The notes: generated from the sequence alone by a model not told the origin. A stretch of DNA of 64,000 bases from Ardenticatena sp. (GCA_015487975.1 WFOS01000037.1:1-64000), one strand, 5' to 3'. Positions 43,847 through 54,228 are shown, numbered from the stretch's first letter. Numbers and translations: made by a program.

Positions 43847-44602
43847 TTACCGTGTGTGCATATGAGGTCTCCTTTTTGGTGTCGTCAGTGTAGGTTGCCG
43901 TTGCCCGGCTATGGGGGCAATGAAGAAAATATCGGGCAATTTGGGACGTATCACCACGCGCGGGCGTCCAATTGGTGCCCCCGTCTCATCGAGTGACCAC
44001 AGCAAATGGATGTAAAGATGCCCTAGAATGACGTAGGTCCGCATGAGTTCATGTTTGATGAAGCCCAGGCGTTCGACCATCCGTTGCATGGGGGTGTTTT
44101 CGACAAGGACCGTTCCCCACGTGTAGCGCAACTTCTTGCCGAACGACTCGGCAAGCACCTGTTGCAAACGGGCACGGGCGTGCATGCCAATGTTGCGGCG
44201 GCGCATGTCGGGGCGAATCTCCATGCGTCCGCCCAGCACTTCGTCCACTTCCAGCACATCGTGCAGACAACCGGGCGCCCAGCGGTGCAATTTGGGCACC
44301 GACCAGAGGTACCCAACGACGTCGTCGTTCAGGATGGCGTAGAGCCCCACATAGCCACGATTGAGCAGAATGCGGAAACGCCATGCGTGCAAACGCCCTT
44401 TCCACGGGACAATGCGGGCGACGTTCTCGTGTGTGATCGGTTCGAAACGGAGCCCTTCGGGAGCGGGTTTGTCGAGTGGCAAGGGCGTGGTGGGTTCCAG
44501 GTAGCGGTATTTGTCTACACGCGCAACGATTCCTTCGTGCCAGAGGCGTTTCAACACAAATCCCAGGGTTGTTTTGTTGTGTGAATGATGGCGGCTGCTC
44601 AT
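43847..44602 (-). CDS. GNAT-family acetyltransferase
   Basis: 251 residues. LEVDEVLGGRMEIRPDMRRRNIGMHARARL matches the acetyl-CoA pyrophosphate-binding motif of GNAT proteins (R/Q-x-x-G/I-G), followed by VENTPMQRMVERLGF, the usual C-terminal GNAT helix. The N-terminal about 45 residues and the C-terminal about 60 are extensions. The substrate is unknown. It begins four bases from the end of the FAD oxidoreductase gene, so is in the same transcript, at the end of the long minus-strand operon. Confidence 0.78.
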   Translation of the reverse strand: MSSRHHSHNKTTLGFVLKRLWHEGIVARVDKYRYLEPTTPLPLDKPAPEGLRFEPITHENVARIVPWKGRLHAWRFRILLNRGYVGLYAILNDDVVGYLWSVPKLHRWAPGCLHDVLEVDEVLGGRMEIRPDMRRRNIGMHARARLQQVLAESFGKKLRYTWGTVLVENTPMQRMVERLGFIKHELMRTYVILGHLYIHLLWSLDETGAPIGRPRVVIRPKLPDIFFIAPIAGQRQPTLTTPKRRPHMHTR

Positions 44603-44605
44603 GGT

Positions 44606-45883
44606 TCACTCCGTTTGTGCAAGAGGGGTACACAGGTCGAGCGGCATGGGATCGGGCAGCATACAGTATTGCGCGATGGTGTCGAAAATGGGGTCGGCAG
44701 TCCCGTCGTAGATACGCCCGATGAGCAGGTCGATCAAGTGCATGCGATGTTCTGGATGTTTGCGGACGAAGTCGGCAAACTTGAAGTTGGGGGTGTAGAA
44801 GGCGTAGATGAGTTTGCGCATCGCTTCCATGCCATGGACCAGGCGTGGCCCAAACTGTTCCAAATGGGCGCGGGATGTGTCGCCAGCGGTGAGGGCTTCG
44901 GCGATGGTATCGGCCACCATCTCGGCACTGGTGAGCGCCAGGAACAACCCCGATGCGTAGACCGGGTCGAGGAAGCCAAAGGCGTCACCAACCAGCACCC
45001 AGCCATCACCGGCACATTGACGGGCGCGGTAGGAAAAGTCACTGATGGCATAGACACGCGAGATGCGTCTGGCCGGGGCAAGCCGTTTCTTGATGAAGGG
45101 CGACAATTCGATTTCGGCGTTCAAAATGGCTTCGGGGTTGCGTTCACGCCCTTCGTAGAGGAAGTCCGGGGCGGCGACGACCCCGACGCTCACCGTGTTG
45201 TCGGGTAGAGGAATGTACCAGAACCAGCCTCGATGCTCACGCACGTACACAAGGCGGGTGACACCGGCATCGATGCCCTCATCGCGGATGCCGTTTTCGT
45301 AGTAGGCAAAAATGGCCATTTTGTTCAGCCCGGGATCGCGTTCGACAAGGCCAAGTTTGCGTGCCAAGAAGGCAGACTTGCCGGAAGCATCCACCACGAC
45401 GCGTGCCGGCACTTCAAATTCGATCTCTTTGCCGCCCGTTTGTTGCATGGCACGCACGCCGACTGCACGCCCATCTTCGAACAGGACATCGCGCACGATG
45501 GTTTCTTCGCATACGTCCACGCCATGCGCCCGTGCGTTATCCAGCAGCATCTTGTCGAATGTTTCGCGCAGCACCTGCCACGTCTGAGCGCTTTCATGTT
45601 CATTGGTTTCATAGAAGTAGAACGGGCGTGCTTCGCGCCCGTTGGCGCTGACGAATTGCACGCTGTATTTTTTGGGGAACGGGCTTTTGCGCATGGCTTC
45701 GAGCATGCCCAGGCGTTTGAGCGGCCAATATGTTTCGGGCATGAGCGATTCGCCCACCGAAAAGCGGGGAAAGCGAGCCTTTTCGAGCACAAGGGTGCGC
45801 ACACCGTGTTGTGCTAGAAACGTTGCTGTTGCGGCGCCTGCTGGGCCGCCACCAATCACGACGACGTCATAAAAAGCGTCCAT
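44606..45883 (-). CDS. FAD-dependent oxidoreductase (geranylgeranyl reductase/halogenase-like)
   Basis: 425 residues. N-terminal FAD site VVIGGGPAGAATATFLA, then FPRFSVGESLMPE, and a second FAD motif GWVLVGDAFGFLDPVYASGLFLAL. This pattern belongs to the p-hydroxybenzoate-hydroxylase-fold group including geranylgeranyl reductases and flavin halogenases. The halogenase WxWxIP motif is seen as WFWYIPLP, so tryptophan-halogenase relatives are possible, but the Lys typical of halogenases cannot be fixed. It lies with a sulfotransferase and an aromatic-pathway gene, which fits tailoring of a small molecule or lipid. Confidence 0.82.
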   Translation of the reverse strand: MDAFYDVVVIGGGPAGAATATFLAQHGVRTLVLEKARFPRFSVGESLMPETYWPLKRLGMLEAMRKSPFPKKYSVQFVSANGREARPFYFYETNEHESAQTWQVLRETFDKMLLDNARAHGVDVCEETIVRDVLFEDGRAVGVRAMQQTGGKEIEFEVPARVVVDASGKSAFLARKLGLVERDPGLNKMAIFAYYENGIRDEGIDAGVTRLVYVREHRGWFWYIPLPDNTVSVGVVAAPDFLYEGRERNPEAILNAEIELSPFIKKRLAPARRISRVYAISDFSYRARQCAGDGWVLVGDAFGFLDPVYASGLFLALTSAEMVADTIAEALTAGDTSRAHLEQFGPRLVHGMEAMRKLIYAFYTPNFKFADFVRKHPEHRMHLIDLLIGRIYDGTADPIFDTIAQYCMLPDPMPLDLCTPLAQTE

Positions 45884-45898
45884 ATGAAACTCCTTGTG

Positions 45899-46726
45899 TT
45901 ATCCTGTTTGACCAATTGTCGCTGGTGACCAGTTCGGGGTGGTCAGTCCGTTGCGATTGAACCCCATGGAGCGCATGGCATCGCCATGGTAGCGCCAGAA
46001 AGCCTCGTGGATATCTTCGGGCATTTCATCACGCCATGCACCGACTTTGCCGCGGCGGAAGAAGTTGGGCCAGCGGCGATGCAGTTCTTCGAACGTCGGT
46101 GGTTCGGTGTTGGTCATGGGGAGTGGAATCCCCAGGGCTTCCATGGCGTGTGCGATGGCTGCCACGGGATTGCGGATGAGATGTGCGAAGTAGAGCGTGC
46201 TTGTGGGGGCATTGCGTGTTTGCCAGGCGTGCACATGCACCCCCCAGCCGCCTTGTCGCCGGTCGGGGCGTTTCAGAGCGCGCAGCACTGTGCGTGGGTG
46301 GTGCAGGCGTGCTTCCCAGCCGGTTTGCCCACGCGATGGCAAGACCAGGTGCCACATGACGGTACGGGTGTCGAAGAGCCCCAACGCGCGTTTGAGGGGA
46401 TGAAGTGGCTTGCCACTGTTGCGGGCGTGAAATATCAAGAAACGGGTGTACGACACAATCGAATCTCGCCCATCGCGTACCAGGTAGATGGCCGGGCGGT
46501 TGTCGGTGGGCAGGTTATGCGTTTTGACGAAGTGGATGGCATCGTCGCGGTCGAGGTCGTCGAAGTGGCGCGGCAAAGGGGCAACGCCCACCGTTTCGCT
46601 CATTCCTTGGGCAAGGAAGAAATTGTCGCTCGATTTGGCATAGGTATGTGTGCCGTACATGCGGTGCAGCATGAGGCGGCAAAATGTACTTCCGGAACGT
46701 GGGTATGATGCAAGCCAGACAATCAT
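45899..46726 (-). CDS. Sulfotransferase-domain protein
   Basis: 275 residues. The PAPS 5'-phosphosulfate-binding motif is at the very start (WLASYPRSGSTFCRLML), and the 3'-phosphate motif appears as YLVRDGRDSIVSYTRF. HFVKTHNLP contains the expected catalytic His. It should transfer sulfate from PAPS to a hydroxyl of a glycan or small molecule. The gene is in the same direction and closely spaced with the operon around it. Confidence 0.88.
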   Translation of the reverse strand: MIVWLASYPRSGSTFCRLMLHRMYGTHTYAKSSDNFFLAQGMSETVGVAPLPRHFDDLDRDDAIHFVKTHNLPTDNRPAIYLVRDGRDSIVSYTRFLIFHARNSGKPLHPLKRALGLFDTRTVMWHLVLPSRGQTGWEARLHHPRTVLRALKRPDRRQGGWGVHVHAWQTRNAPTSTLYFAHLIRNPVAAIAHAMEALGIPLPMTNTEPPTFEELHRRWPNFFRRGKVGAWRDEMPEDIHEAFWRYHGDAMRSMGFNRNGLTTPNWSPATIGQTG

Positions 46727-46744
46727 ACGCTGATCTCCTTCTCG

Positions 46745-47779
46745 TTATGCAGTGGCCATTGTTGGGGCAAGTGAATGTCCGACAGCAGCAGCGACGGCAC
46801 GTACATCAGCCATCAGGGCGGCAAATTCGGCGAATGTGAGTGATTGAGGGCCATCCGACCATGCTTGTGATGGATCTGGGTGAACTTCGATCATCAGCCC
46901 GTCAGCGCCAGCGGCTACGCCTGCAAGTGTGGCCGCACGCACATATGCCCGTCGCCCGACGGCATGACTGGGGTCCACGATGACGGGGAGATGGGTCCAG
47001 GCGTTCAACACGGGCACGGCGTTGACGTCCAGCGTATTGCGGGTGGCGTTCTCGAATGTGCGGATGCCGCGTTCACAGAGGATCACCTTGTGGTTGCCAT
47101 GCGACATGATGTATTCGGCGCTCATCAGCCATTCTTTGATGGTGGACATCATGCCGCGTTTGAGCAGAACCGGTTTGTTGGTTTCGCCCACGGCGTGCAA
47201 CAATGGGAAGTTTTGCATGTTGCGAGTACCGATTTGGAGCACGTCGGCATAGTGGGCGACTAGGGGGACTTGTTCGGGCGCCATGACTTCGGTAACGATG
47301 GGTAAACCGGTTTGTTCGCGGGCTTCGGCAAGGAGTTGCAAGCCTCGTTCTCCCCACCCTTGGAAGCTGTATGGCGATGTCCGCGGCTTGAACGCACCAC
47401 CGCGCAGCATGTGTGCACCGGCGTCGCGCACGGCGTGCGCCGTTTCCAGAATTTGCTCGCGGCTTTCTACGGAGCAGGGGCCGGCGATGACGACCAGGTG
47501 GCCGTCGCCAACGCGCACGCCATTCACATCGATGATGGTCTCTTCGACTTGAAAATCGCGGCTGGCGAGTCGGTAGGGTTTGTCGGTGTATGCCAGCCGC
47601 AGGACGCCTGGGAGCCCCTCGAAGACAGGGGGTTCGAGGTCGGTGGTGTCACCGAGGATGCTGATGAGCACAGTGCCGTTGGCTTCCGAAATGGCGGTCC
47701 GATACCCCAGGCTTTCGGCACGTCCAACGACGTAAAGGACATCTTCCTGGCTGGCTTGAGGTGACATAATCACGATCAT
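46745..47779 (-). CDS. aroF: 3-Deoxy-7-phosphoheptulonate synthase (AroF, class I-beta)
   Basis: 344 residues: an N-terminal ferredoxin-like regulatory domain (about 1-70) followed by the DAHP synthase barrel. Motifs: [46 protein letters not shown] and [12 protein letters not shown]. It condenses PEP with erythrose 4-phosphate, the first step of the shikimate pathway. The start at 47779 follows AAAGGAG; the frame is open to 47806. An isolated aroF in a surface operon is unusual and may be there by chance, or may feed an aromatic product. Confidence 0.95.
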   Translation of the reverse strand: MIVIMSPQASQEDVLYVVGRAESLGYRTAISEANGTVLISILGDTTDLEPPVFEGLPGVLRLAYTDKPYRLASRDFQVEETIIDVNGVRVGDGHLVVIAGPCSVESREQILETAHAVRDAGAHMLRGGAFKPRTSPYSFQGWGERGLQLLAEAREQTGLPIVTEVMAPEQVPLVAHYADVLQIGTRNMQNFPLLHAVGETNKPVLLKRGMMSTIKEWLMSAEYIMSHGNHKVILCERGIRTFENATRNTLDVNAVPVLNAWTHLPVIVDPSHAVGRRAYVRAATLAGVAAGADGLMIEVHPDPSQAWSDGPQSLTFAEFAALMADVRAVAAAVGHSLAPTMATA

Positions 47780-47822
47780 GACATACTCCTTTCGATTGAT
47801 GGGCATACAAAGGTGTCTCTGT

Positions 47823-49151
47823 TTACTGTTCCAAATCGAACGTCACGAGGGCGCTCATGTTCCACCGTAAACGCTCGTCGAATTCGTTGGGACGGATCAG
47901 TACCGTGTACATGGTGGTGTTCTTGTCGTCTTTGCCTTGCAGGCGGATGTGTTCGATGGTGCCCTCGAACGTCGAGCCGGGCAGGGCTTCGATTTCGATG
48001 GTCACGGGCATGCCCTCGCGCAGATGGACAACGTCGTATTCGCTCAGGTCTTGCGTTTTGATGAGCCAGGACGATGTATCGGCGAGCCAGAGCACGGTTT
48101 GGGTGGTGCCGACGGTTTGCCCTGGCATCGCGTCGATCTGGGCGATGACACCGTCGAAAGGCGCCCGAAGTTCCAGGTTGCTGAGTGCGGCGGCCGCCTT
48201 GGCAACGCCAGCACGGGCGGCATCCACATTGGCTTGTGCGGCTTCGAGTTCTTGGGCGCGGGGGCCAGCCATGAGAAGTTCGAGCTGGGCTTCGGCTTCG
48301 CGCACCTGTGCGGCGGCTTCGCGCACCTCGGGGCTGTTTTCATCCACTTGTAGGGCGGCAAGCGCCACCTGCGCGTTCAGCACTTGTGCCTGTGCCGCGG
48401 TCAATTCGGCCTCGCTGGGGGGCTGTGTGAGCAGGTCGTACTGCGCTTTGGCGGCCGTGTAGGTGTTGGTGGCGATTTCCAGATCGCGGGCTTCGGGACG
48501 TGTACCGACAGCGGGGTCCCAGGCGACTTCGTCGTAGCGGGCTTGTGCCAGCCTGAGCTCGGCCTCGGCATTGGCGAGTTCGGCTGCGGCTTGAATGATG
48601 GCTTCATTAGGGGGGCCTTCTTGCAGCTCTTCGAGAGATGCTTGGGCAGCGGCCAGCGATGTGCGCGCCGCAGCGAGTTGAAGCGGGTCGGCACGTTCCA
48701 GTACCTGGTCGAGGCGTGCCTGGGCGGCGTCCAACGCGGCTTGCAGGGCGTCGATTTGTTCCTGGCGGGGGCCGGCAATCAGCAGTTCGTAGTCGGCTTG
48801 CGCGACACGCAGGGCGGCTTCGGCCTGGGCGAAGGCCGCGCGGGCTTCGGCGTCTTCCAACCGCGCGATAACCTGCCCACGTTGCACGGTTTCGCCTTCT
48901 GTCACCAGGATTTCGGCAATGCGCCCGGTGGTGACGAAACTCAGCGGAGCCGATTGCATTGGCACGACGAATGCTTCCACCGCGATGCGATTGGGGTCAG
49001 TCGGGGCGATGAGGTCCAGCGTGGCGGCGTTGGCGTTGTTGGATGGGGACGTATGGGCGGTGTTCGGCTGCGGCAGGAGCATCCAGCCCGCCAGCCCAAT
49101 GGCAAGCCCAACCAGGATGAGAAGTATGATGGTCGTCCAAACTCGTTTCAC
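47823..49151 (-). CDS. HlyD-family membrane fusion protein
   Basis: 442 residues: one N-terminal membrane helix (about 6-27), a biotinyl/lipoyl-like half-motif ([25 protein letters not shown]), a long Ala/Glu/Gln-rich coiled coil (about 100-320), the second half-motif ([21 protein letters not shown]) and a beta-barrel (about 355-440). It is the periplasm-side or outer-face adaptor of ABC or RND exporters. No cognate pump gene is next to it. It probably helps polysaccharide or product export. Confidence 0.88.
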   Translation of the reverse strand: MKRVWTTIILLILVGLAIGLAGWMLLPQPNTAHTSPSNNANAATLDLIAPTDPNRIAVEAFVVPMQSAPLSFVTTGRIAEILVTEGETVQRGQVIARLEDAEARAAFAQAEAALRVAQADYELLIAGPRQEQIDALQAALDAAQARLDQVLERADPLQLAAARTSLAAAQASLEELQEGPPNEAIIQAAAELANAEAELRLAQARYDEVAWDPAVGTRPEARDLEIATNTYTAAKAQYDLLTQPPSEAELTAAQAQVLNAQVALAALQVDENSPEVREAAAQVREAEAQLELLMAGPRAQELEAAQANVDAARAGVAKAAAALSNLELRAPFDGVIAQIDAMPGQTVGTTQTVLWLADTSSWLIKTQDLSEYDVVHLREGMPVTIEIEALPGSTFEGTIEHIRLQGKDDKNTTMYTVLIRPNEFDERLRWNMSALVTFDLEQ

Positions 49152-49180
49152 GATCTAGCCTCTCTTTCGTTCGGCGGATT

Positions 49181-51118
49181 TCAAGCAGTCGATTGCAGCG
49201 GAAGCGGCGCGAATTCGCCGCGCTCGCGCCACGCATGCAGGTGGTGTGTCATGCGTTCGGCATGCCAAAACGCGACGTCCATGCAGAGCACCCGCAGCAT
49301 GTCGGGAGAGAGCAGGCGTTGGGCGGCATCTACCAGCATGTCGATGGCATCTCCCAGTTCATCGAGTGTGTAGGGCGCTGGGGGTGGCGTGATGCAGAAA
49401 ATGCGTTCGTGGGGCGTTGGTTGGCGTTCCTCATCCGCGTACTTCAATTCCTCGTGTAATTTTTCGCCTGGGCGCAGACCAATGTAGTGCAGCGGAATGT
49501 CCACGTTGGGGCGCAGCCCTTTCATGCGAATCATGCGCTCGGCAAGGTCGCGAATGGCGATTTCTTCGCCCATGTCGAGCATGTAGCATTCGCCGCCTGT
49601 GGTATAAGCGCTGGCCTGAATGACCAGGCTCACCGCTTCGGGAATGCTGATGAAAAAGCGGTGCATTTCGGAGTGGGTAATGGTGACCGGGCAGTGGCGT
49701 TCGATCTGGCGGGCGAAGGTAGGCACAACGCTACCGCGGCTGCCAATGACGTTGCCGAAGCGCACGGCGGTGAAGTGGGTTGTGGAGACGCGCTGCATGG
49801 CGTGAATCCAGCGTTCGCCGATGCGTTTGGTGGCTCCCATGACGCTGGATGGGTTGACGGCTTTGTCGGTCGAAACGAAGACGAAGCGCTGAACGCCGTA
49901 GCGGGCAGCGAGTTCGCTGATGGTGCGTGTGCCCAACACGTTTGTGAGGATGGCTTCTTCTGGGAAGCGTTCCATCATCGGCACGTGTTTGTAGGCCGCA
50001 GCGTGGTAGACCACGCTTGGGCGGTACGTGCGAAACAGATGCTCGAGTTTGCGGCGTGCGGCGACATTGCACAAAAAGGTTTCGATAGATGCGTGGGGAA
50101 TGTCGGTTTGCAGGCGAATATGCAAATCGTGCAACCCTGATTCATCGATGTCGAGCAAGATGAGCCGACGGGGTGCCAGCGCGGCGATTTGTGCGGCCAG
50201 TTCCGAACCAATCGAGCCACATGCACCACTGACAAGTACCACCTGGTTTTCGATGACGCGGCGGCAGTGAAGTTCATCGATGGTCGCGGGTTCGCGGTTG
50301 AGAAGCGTGTCAGGTTCGATATCGCTCAGGTCGGCCAGGTCGAGTTGGGCACCACTCACAAGTTGCAGTGTGCTGGGCAGAATTTTGATTTGCACATTTG
50401 CCTGATAGCAAAGGTCGAGCACCTGTTGCAGCGCAGCGCGGCTGGCGAAACGCTGGGCGATCACCACCATATCCACGTTGTCTTCTTCGACGGCTTCGGG
50501 AAGCGAGGCGATACGCCCCAACACCGGCAGTTCTTCCACACTCATGGCCTGGTTTTCGTCCGCATCGTCCAGAAAACCGACCACGATGTAGCGCCCCAGT
50601 AAGTCGTTTTGCAGGGAGTGTGCCAGTTGGCGGGCGCCATGATTCACGCCCACAATCAGCACGCGGGTGCGTTTGGGGCGGGCGTACTGGTAGCGGCGGG
50701 CACGCGGGTTGAGCCACGCGAGCACGATGCGGCGGAAGTGAATTGTGGCTTCTAGCAAGAGCACCAGGAGCGGTGCTATCAAATGGACGCTGGTGGGCAG
50801 GCGTGCCGGCGTTGGCCAGAGGACGTGTAGCACCAGCAAGAGTACGGCGGCGGCGATGGTGCTTTCCGCCAGGCGCATGGCTTCGCGCACGCTGGCGAAA
50901 ACCCACAAGCGGCGGTAGTTGCCAAAGGCGAAGTTGGCGGCAATGAACATCGTCGTTGCAATGAGGCTCCATCGCAGCCAGATAGGCCAATATGCATTGG
51001 GAATGTGGCCATCGAACCGCAAGGCGAGCGCCAGAAAGTAGGCGAGCGGCACGATGACAAGATCGAGTGCGATGCGTCGGATATGGCGTTGCGCAACGGG
51101 GCGTGGTTTCTTGAACAT
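49181..51118 (-). CDS. Membrane-bound nucleotide-sugar epimerase/dehydratase (CapD/WbpM-type)
   Basis: 645 residues. Four N-terminal membrane helices (about 12-125), a CoA-binding-like Rossmann domain (about 150-270), then an extended SDR domain with NAD motif VSGACGSIGSELA and catalytic STDKAVNPSSVMGATKR, in which the usual Tyr is Met (MGATK), typical of the 4,6-dehydratases FlaA1, WbpM and CapD. It makes a UDP-4-keto-6-deoxy sugar, probably the substrate of the DegT aminotransferase upstream. The start at 51118 follows AGAGGAAG; the frame is open to 51133. Confidence 0.93.
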   Translation of the reverse strand: MFKKPRPVAQRHIRRIALDLVIVPLAYFLALALRFDGHIPNAYWPIWLRWSLIATTMFIAANFAFGNYRRLWVFASVREAMRLAESTIAAAVLLLVLHVLWPTPARLPTSVHLIAPLLVLLLEATIHFRRIVLAWLNPRARRYQYARPKRTRVLIVGVNHGARQLAHSLQNDLLGRYIVVGFLDDADENQAMSVEELPVLGRIASLPEAVEEDNVDMVVIAQRFASRAALQQVLDLCYQANVQIKILPSTLQLVSGAQLDLADLSDIEPDTLLNREPATIDELHCRRVIENQVVLVSGACGSIGSELAAQIAALAPRRLILLDIDESGLHDLHIRLQTDIPHASIETFLCNVAARRKLEHLFRTYRPSVVYHAAAYKHVPMMERFPEEAILTNVLGTRTISELAARYGVQRFVFVSTDKAVNPSSVMGATKRIGERWIHAMQRVSTTHFTAVRFGNVIGSRGSVVPTFARQIERHCPVTITHSEMHRFFISIPEAVSLVIQASAYTTGGECYMLDMGEEIAIRDLAERMIRMKGLRPNVDIPLHYIGLRPGEKLHEELKYADEERQPTPHERIFCITPPPAPYTLDELGDAIDMLVDAAQRLLSPDMLRVLCMDVAFWHAERMTHHLHAWRERGEFAPLPLQSTA

Positions 51119-51129
51119 GGGACTTCCTC

Positions 51130-52302
51130 TCACTTGGATTGTGCGTGGCAGATGGCGGCGATGCGTGCAACCATGGCACGATACGCATCACCATCGGGAC
51201 CACGTATCACGCTGGCAAAATCGGTCGCCTTGGGCTTCATCCACGTCCACCAGAAGATGCCGTCCACACCAGGGGTTTCGCATGCCCGTGTGGCCTTGGC
51301 TTCCATTTCTTCGGGGGATGGGAATGGCCCAAATGCGCCCCCGCCCACGGCTTGCAGCAGCAGCACGTAGCGCATCGTGGGGTCGGCCAGGCGTGCCGGT
51401 TGGAGATTGGCGAGCTGATCTTGCAGGTAGAACGTGACATCGCCATAGGTGCGTTCTTTGTTGAGATAGAACGTTGACATCACAATGTCGGCGACGCCGG
51501 CTTCGATGATGGGGGGCACGTAGCCCGCGTTGATGGCGGTGGGAATGGGCCCCAACACTTCATACGAAAGAGCGGTCGCTGCCCGCAGGTCGTCGGCGTT
51601 GATGGGGGTGCCGCCCCAGTTGGTAGGGTCGAATGGTTCGTCCATGAGCATGTGGGCGTAGAAGGTGCCAGCGTAGGCATCCAACCCTCGTCCACGGTAG
51701 GTGTCGAGCGCAGCGGCAAAGGCTTGCAGGTCGAAAGGGCAGGCGCGGCGTCCTTTTTCGGCGTAGCAGGTTGGGTCGACCATGGCTTCGGGTGGGAGCA
51801 GGTTCAGCACCACCTGCACGCCGGCCTGACGTGCCGTTTCCAGATATGCCAGCGCGTCTTCGGGGCCTTTGGCAGCATAGAACACCGTGTCGAAGCCATA
51901 CGTGGCGACTTCCGCCAGGTCTTGCGGTGGTACTCCCCAAACACCCACGATTTTGCCTGGACTGGGCGCCGGCCGTGTGGCAGTGGCTTGCACCAGTGGT
52001 GTCGGTGTAGGCGAGGCTGGCGCAGTAGGCGACGCTGTGGCCGCGGGTGTGGCCGATGCGGTGGGTGACGCCATGGGTGTGCGTGTTGGCCGTGGGCGGC
52101 GTGTACGCGTTGGCTGCCGTGTTGGGGCTGGTGTGGGCGTCGCGGTTGGTGTCGGTTCCGGACGCGCTCCTGGCACGACATCGAAAAGCCACAGGCAGGC
52201 GAAGAGCAGGATGGTGGACAATGCCCCCAGCCCAAAGGCTATCAGGTGCCCGCGTGTTATTCGATTGGTCAGGCCGTCGGTGTGTTCGTTCAACAGGTTC
52301 AT
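51130..52302 (-). CDS. Membrane-anchored TIM-barrel (glycoside hydrolase-like) protein
   Basis: 390 residues: one N-terminal membrane helix (about 21-43), a Pro/Thr/Ala linker (about 48-105), then a TIM-barrel-like domain with GVWGVPPQDLAEVATYGFDTVFYAA, VVLNLLPPEA, HMLMDEPFDPTNWGG and GIFWWTWM. The MDEP motif resembles IDEP in the protein at 40490-41530, so the two are probably paralogous. The active glutamate is likely in this motif. Within the polysaccharide operon it may trim or monitor the polymer. Confidence 0.72.
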   Translation of the reverse strand: MNLLNEHTDGLTNRITRGHLIAFGLGALSTILLFACLWLFDVVPGARPEPTPTATPTPAPTRQPTRTRRPRPTRTPMASPTASATPAATASPTAPASPTPTPLVQATATRPAPSPGKIVGVWGVPPQDLAEVATYGFDTVFYAAKGPEDALAYLETARQAGVQVVLNLLPPEAMVDPTCYAEKGRRACPFDLQAFAAALDTYRGRGLDAYAGTFYAHMLMDEPFDPTNWGGTPINADDLRAATALSYEVLGPIPTAINAGYVPPIIEAGVADIVMSTFYLNKERTYGDVTFYLQDQLANLQPARLADPTMRYVLLLQAVGGGAFGPFPSPEEMEAKATRACETPGVDGIFWWTWMKPKATDFASVIRGPDGDAYRAMVARIAAICHAQSK

Positions 52303-52314
52303 CCTTTGCGCAGT

Positions 52315-53562
52315 TCAGGCGCGGGCGACAACAGCGCCCCAGCAGTCCACATCGACAAGGTCGAGCACGTTGCGGGCTTCGATGGTGGCCGAAAGACGGC
52401 TGCTGCCCGATGTGATGGCGAGCAGGGCCCCGTGGGCATGTCGCACGGTTTCGACGCTGGTGGGTGAATGCAGCAGGGAAGGGGATGCCAGAATGACGAC
52501 GTCGGCATGGTTGCGCAGGGCGTGCAACACGTCGTCGAGTGTGGCGGCGCCATTGGTGCCCGGCGACCAGGTGGCGGTGCTGAGATTGGGAACGCCAGTG
52601 GTGTGCAGGCGTAGTTCGTGCCCTTGACTGGTGTTGGTGTTGGTCTCGAACCAGGTGTTGATTTTCGAGTGTTCGTCGGTGTTGAGCAAGACAACGCGTT
52701 CGCCCCGTTCAGCCCAGCCAGCAGCCAAGTTGACCGCGACGAGCGCCGTGGCATCGCTTTCGTCGGGAGCGGCGATAGCAATCGTGGTGGGGATGCCGTT
52801 GGCAACGGTGCCATTCGCGTGCAACCGGCGGCGGCAATGCTGCGCGAGTGCCCACCACGCGCCCACTTCTTGCGTGCGCCAGGCCTGATGTGTGGCGTCG
52901 CGGCGTATGCTGATCTTGGGGCTGTGAATTTCCACCAGCACAGGCAAGCCGGCTTCGCGTTCGAGAGAAGCGCCGGAATAGACGGCGTCGCGCATGAATT
53001 CACGTAGGAAGACCAGACCACCCACCAGCAAGAGCCCCAGCGCGCCCACAATCATCGTCAGCACGAGCCACGTGGGGTCGAGTTGTGTGGGAACAGCGGC
53101 GGCTTCTACCGGCACCACGAAGTTACGCACACGCAAGGTGGGCAGCGTGGTGAGTTGTCGGGCAATGGCGTTGGCGATGTCAGCCGCTAGGCGTGGGTCG
53201 CTGTGCGAAACGGTAATCTCGACGAGATGTGTATCCTGCACGATGGAGGTGGAAATGGCACTTTTGAGGCGTGCCGGTGACATGTCCAGCCCCAACTCTT
53301 CGATGACGGCTTGCAAAATGGGGGCGCGGGTGGCCAGGTTGGCATAGGTCGAGGCGAATTCGTCGGCCAGGCTGATGTAGGATGTGTTCTGATCGACGGT
53401 GGCCACGTCGCCCCCCACGGCGATGGTGGCTGTGGCGGCATAGCGCGGCAGATACCCAAGCCAGATGCTGATACCAACACCAACGAGCAATCCTCCAAGA
53501 AGCCCGCCAAGCAGGGCTCGCCAGTGGCGAATGAAAATGTATGCGTAATCTTGCAATCCCAT
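52315..53562 (-). CDS. Wzz/CapA-type polysaccharide co-polymerase with degenerate kinase-like domain
   Basis: 415 residues. The Wzz domain has two membrane helices (about 15-37 and 170-195) around an external loop (SLADEFASTYANLATRAPILQAVIEELG). The C-terminal part (about 225-415) resembles BY-kinase/CpsD, with AAGWAERGERVVLLNTDEHSKI, but the Walker A region reads APDESDATAL without the GKS triplet, so it probably does not bind ATP normally. It controls polymer length or export. Gene order is shared with sugar transferase and DegT genes upstream. Confidence 0.85.
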   Translation of the reverse strand: MGLQDYAYIFIRHWRALLGGLLGGLLVGVGISIWLGYLPRYAATATIAVGGDVATVDQNTSYISLADEFASTYANLATRAPILQAVIEELGLDMSPARLKSAISTSIVQDTHLVEITVSHSDPRLAADIANAIARQLTTLPTLRVRNFVVPVEAAAVPTQLDPTWLVLTMIVGALGLLLVGGLVFLREFMRDAVYSGASLEREAGLPVLVEIHSPKISIRRDATHQAWRTQEVGAWWALAQHCRRRLHANGTVANGIPTTIAIAAPDESDATALVAVNLAAGWAERGERVVLLNTDEHSKINTWFETNTNTSQGHELRLHTTGVPNLSTATWSPGTNGAATLDDVLHALRNHADVVILASPSLLHSPTSVETVRHAHGALLAITSGSSRLSATIEARNVLDLVDVDCWGAVVARA

Positions 53563-53589
53563 GAGTAATCTCGATCCTTTCTGTGCCGA

Positions 53590-54225
53590 TTATTCGTGTG
53601 CCACCGGCATGTGCGCGGGTGGTTTGCGGAAGCGGTCGAGCACAAGCACTTTGAGCGTGGTCAGGATGATGGCGATGTCGCGCCAGAGCGAATGGTCGCG
53701 GATGTAGTCCATGTCGAGTTCCACTTTGGCCGGCAGCACCTTTTCCAAATAGTCACGGTCGATGTTCTCCGGATCGGTAAGCAAATCTTCTTCATGGCGG
53801 AAGTAGATTTGCGTCAGTCCCGTCAGCCCGGGTTTGACGTCGAAGATGCGTTTTTGTTCGTCGGTGTAGCGTTCGTAGTAGTAGGGGGCTTCGGGGCGCG
53901 GCCCTACGAAACTCATATCGCCTTTGAGGATGTTCCACAGTTGCGGGAACTCATCCAGGCGGGCATCACGCAGCAGGCGGCCAATGCGGGTGATGCGTGG
54001 GTCGTCGTCATAGGTGACGGCAGGGCCGACGTTTTCCGCGTCCACCACCATTGTGCGGAATTTGTACATGGTGAAGAGACGCCCATGCTGCCCAACACGC
54101 CGACCGCGGTAGAAGATGGGGCCGGGTGACGTCAATTTGATGAGCAGCGAGACGAGAAGGAAGTAGGGGCTGAGCAGCATCAGCCCGATACTCGCCATGA
54201 CGATGTCGAATGCGCGTTTGAGCAT
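53590..54225 (-). CDS. Undecaprenyl-phosphate sugar phosphotransferase (PglC-type)
   Basis: 211 residues with one re-entrant N-terminal membrane helix (about 4-30). Catalytic signatures are [62 protein letters not shown]. This small form lacks the N-terminal membrane bundle of WbaP-type enzymes. It starts polymer synthesis by placing the first sugar phosphate on undecaprenyl phosphate. The gene ends at 53590 and begins three bases after the DegT gene ends. Confidence 0.95.
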   Translation of the reverse strand: MLKRAFDIVMASIGLMLLSPYFLLVSLLIKLTSPGPIFYRGRRVGQHGRLFTMYKFRTMVVDAENVGPAVTYDDDPRITRIGRLLRDARLDEFPQLWNILKGDMSFVGPRPEAPYYYERYTDEQKRIFDVKPGLTGLTQIYFRHEEDLLTDPENIDRDYLEKVLPAKVELDMDYIRDHSLWRDIAIILTTLKVLVLDRFRKPPAHMPVAHE

Positions 54226-54228
54226 GGT

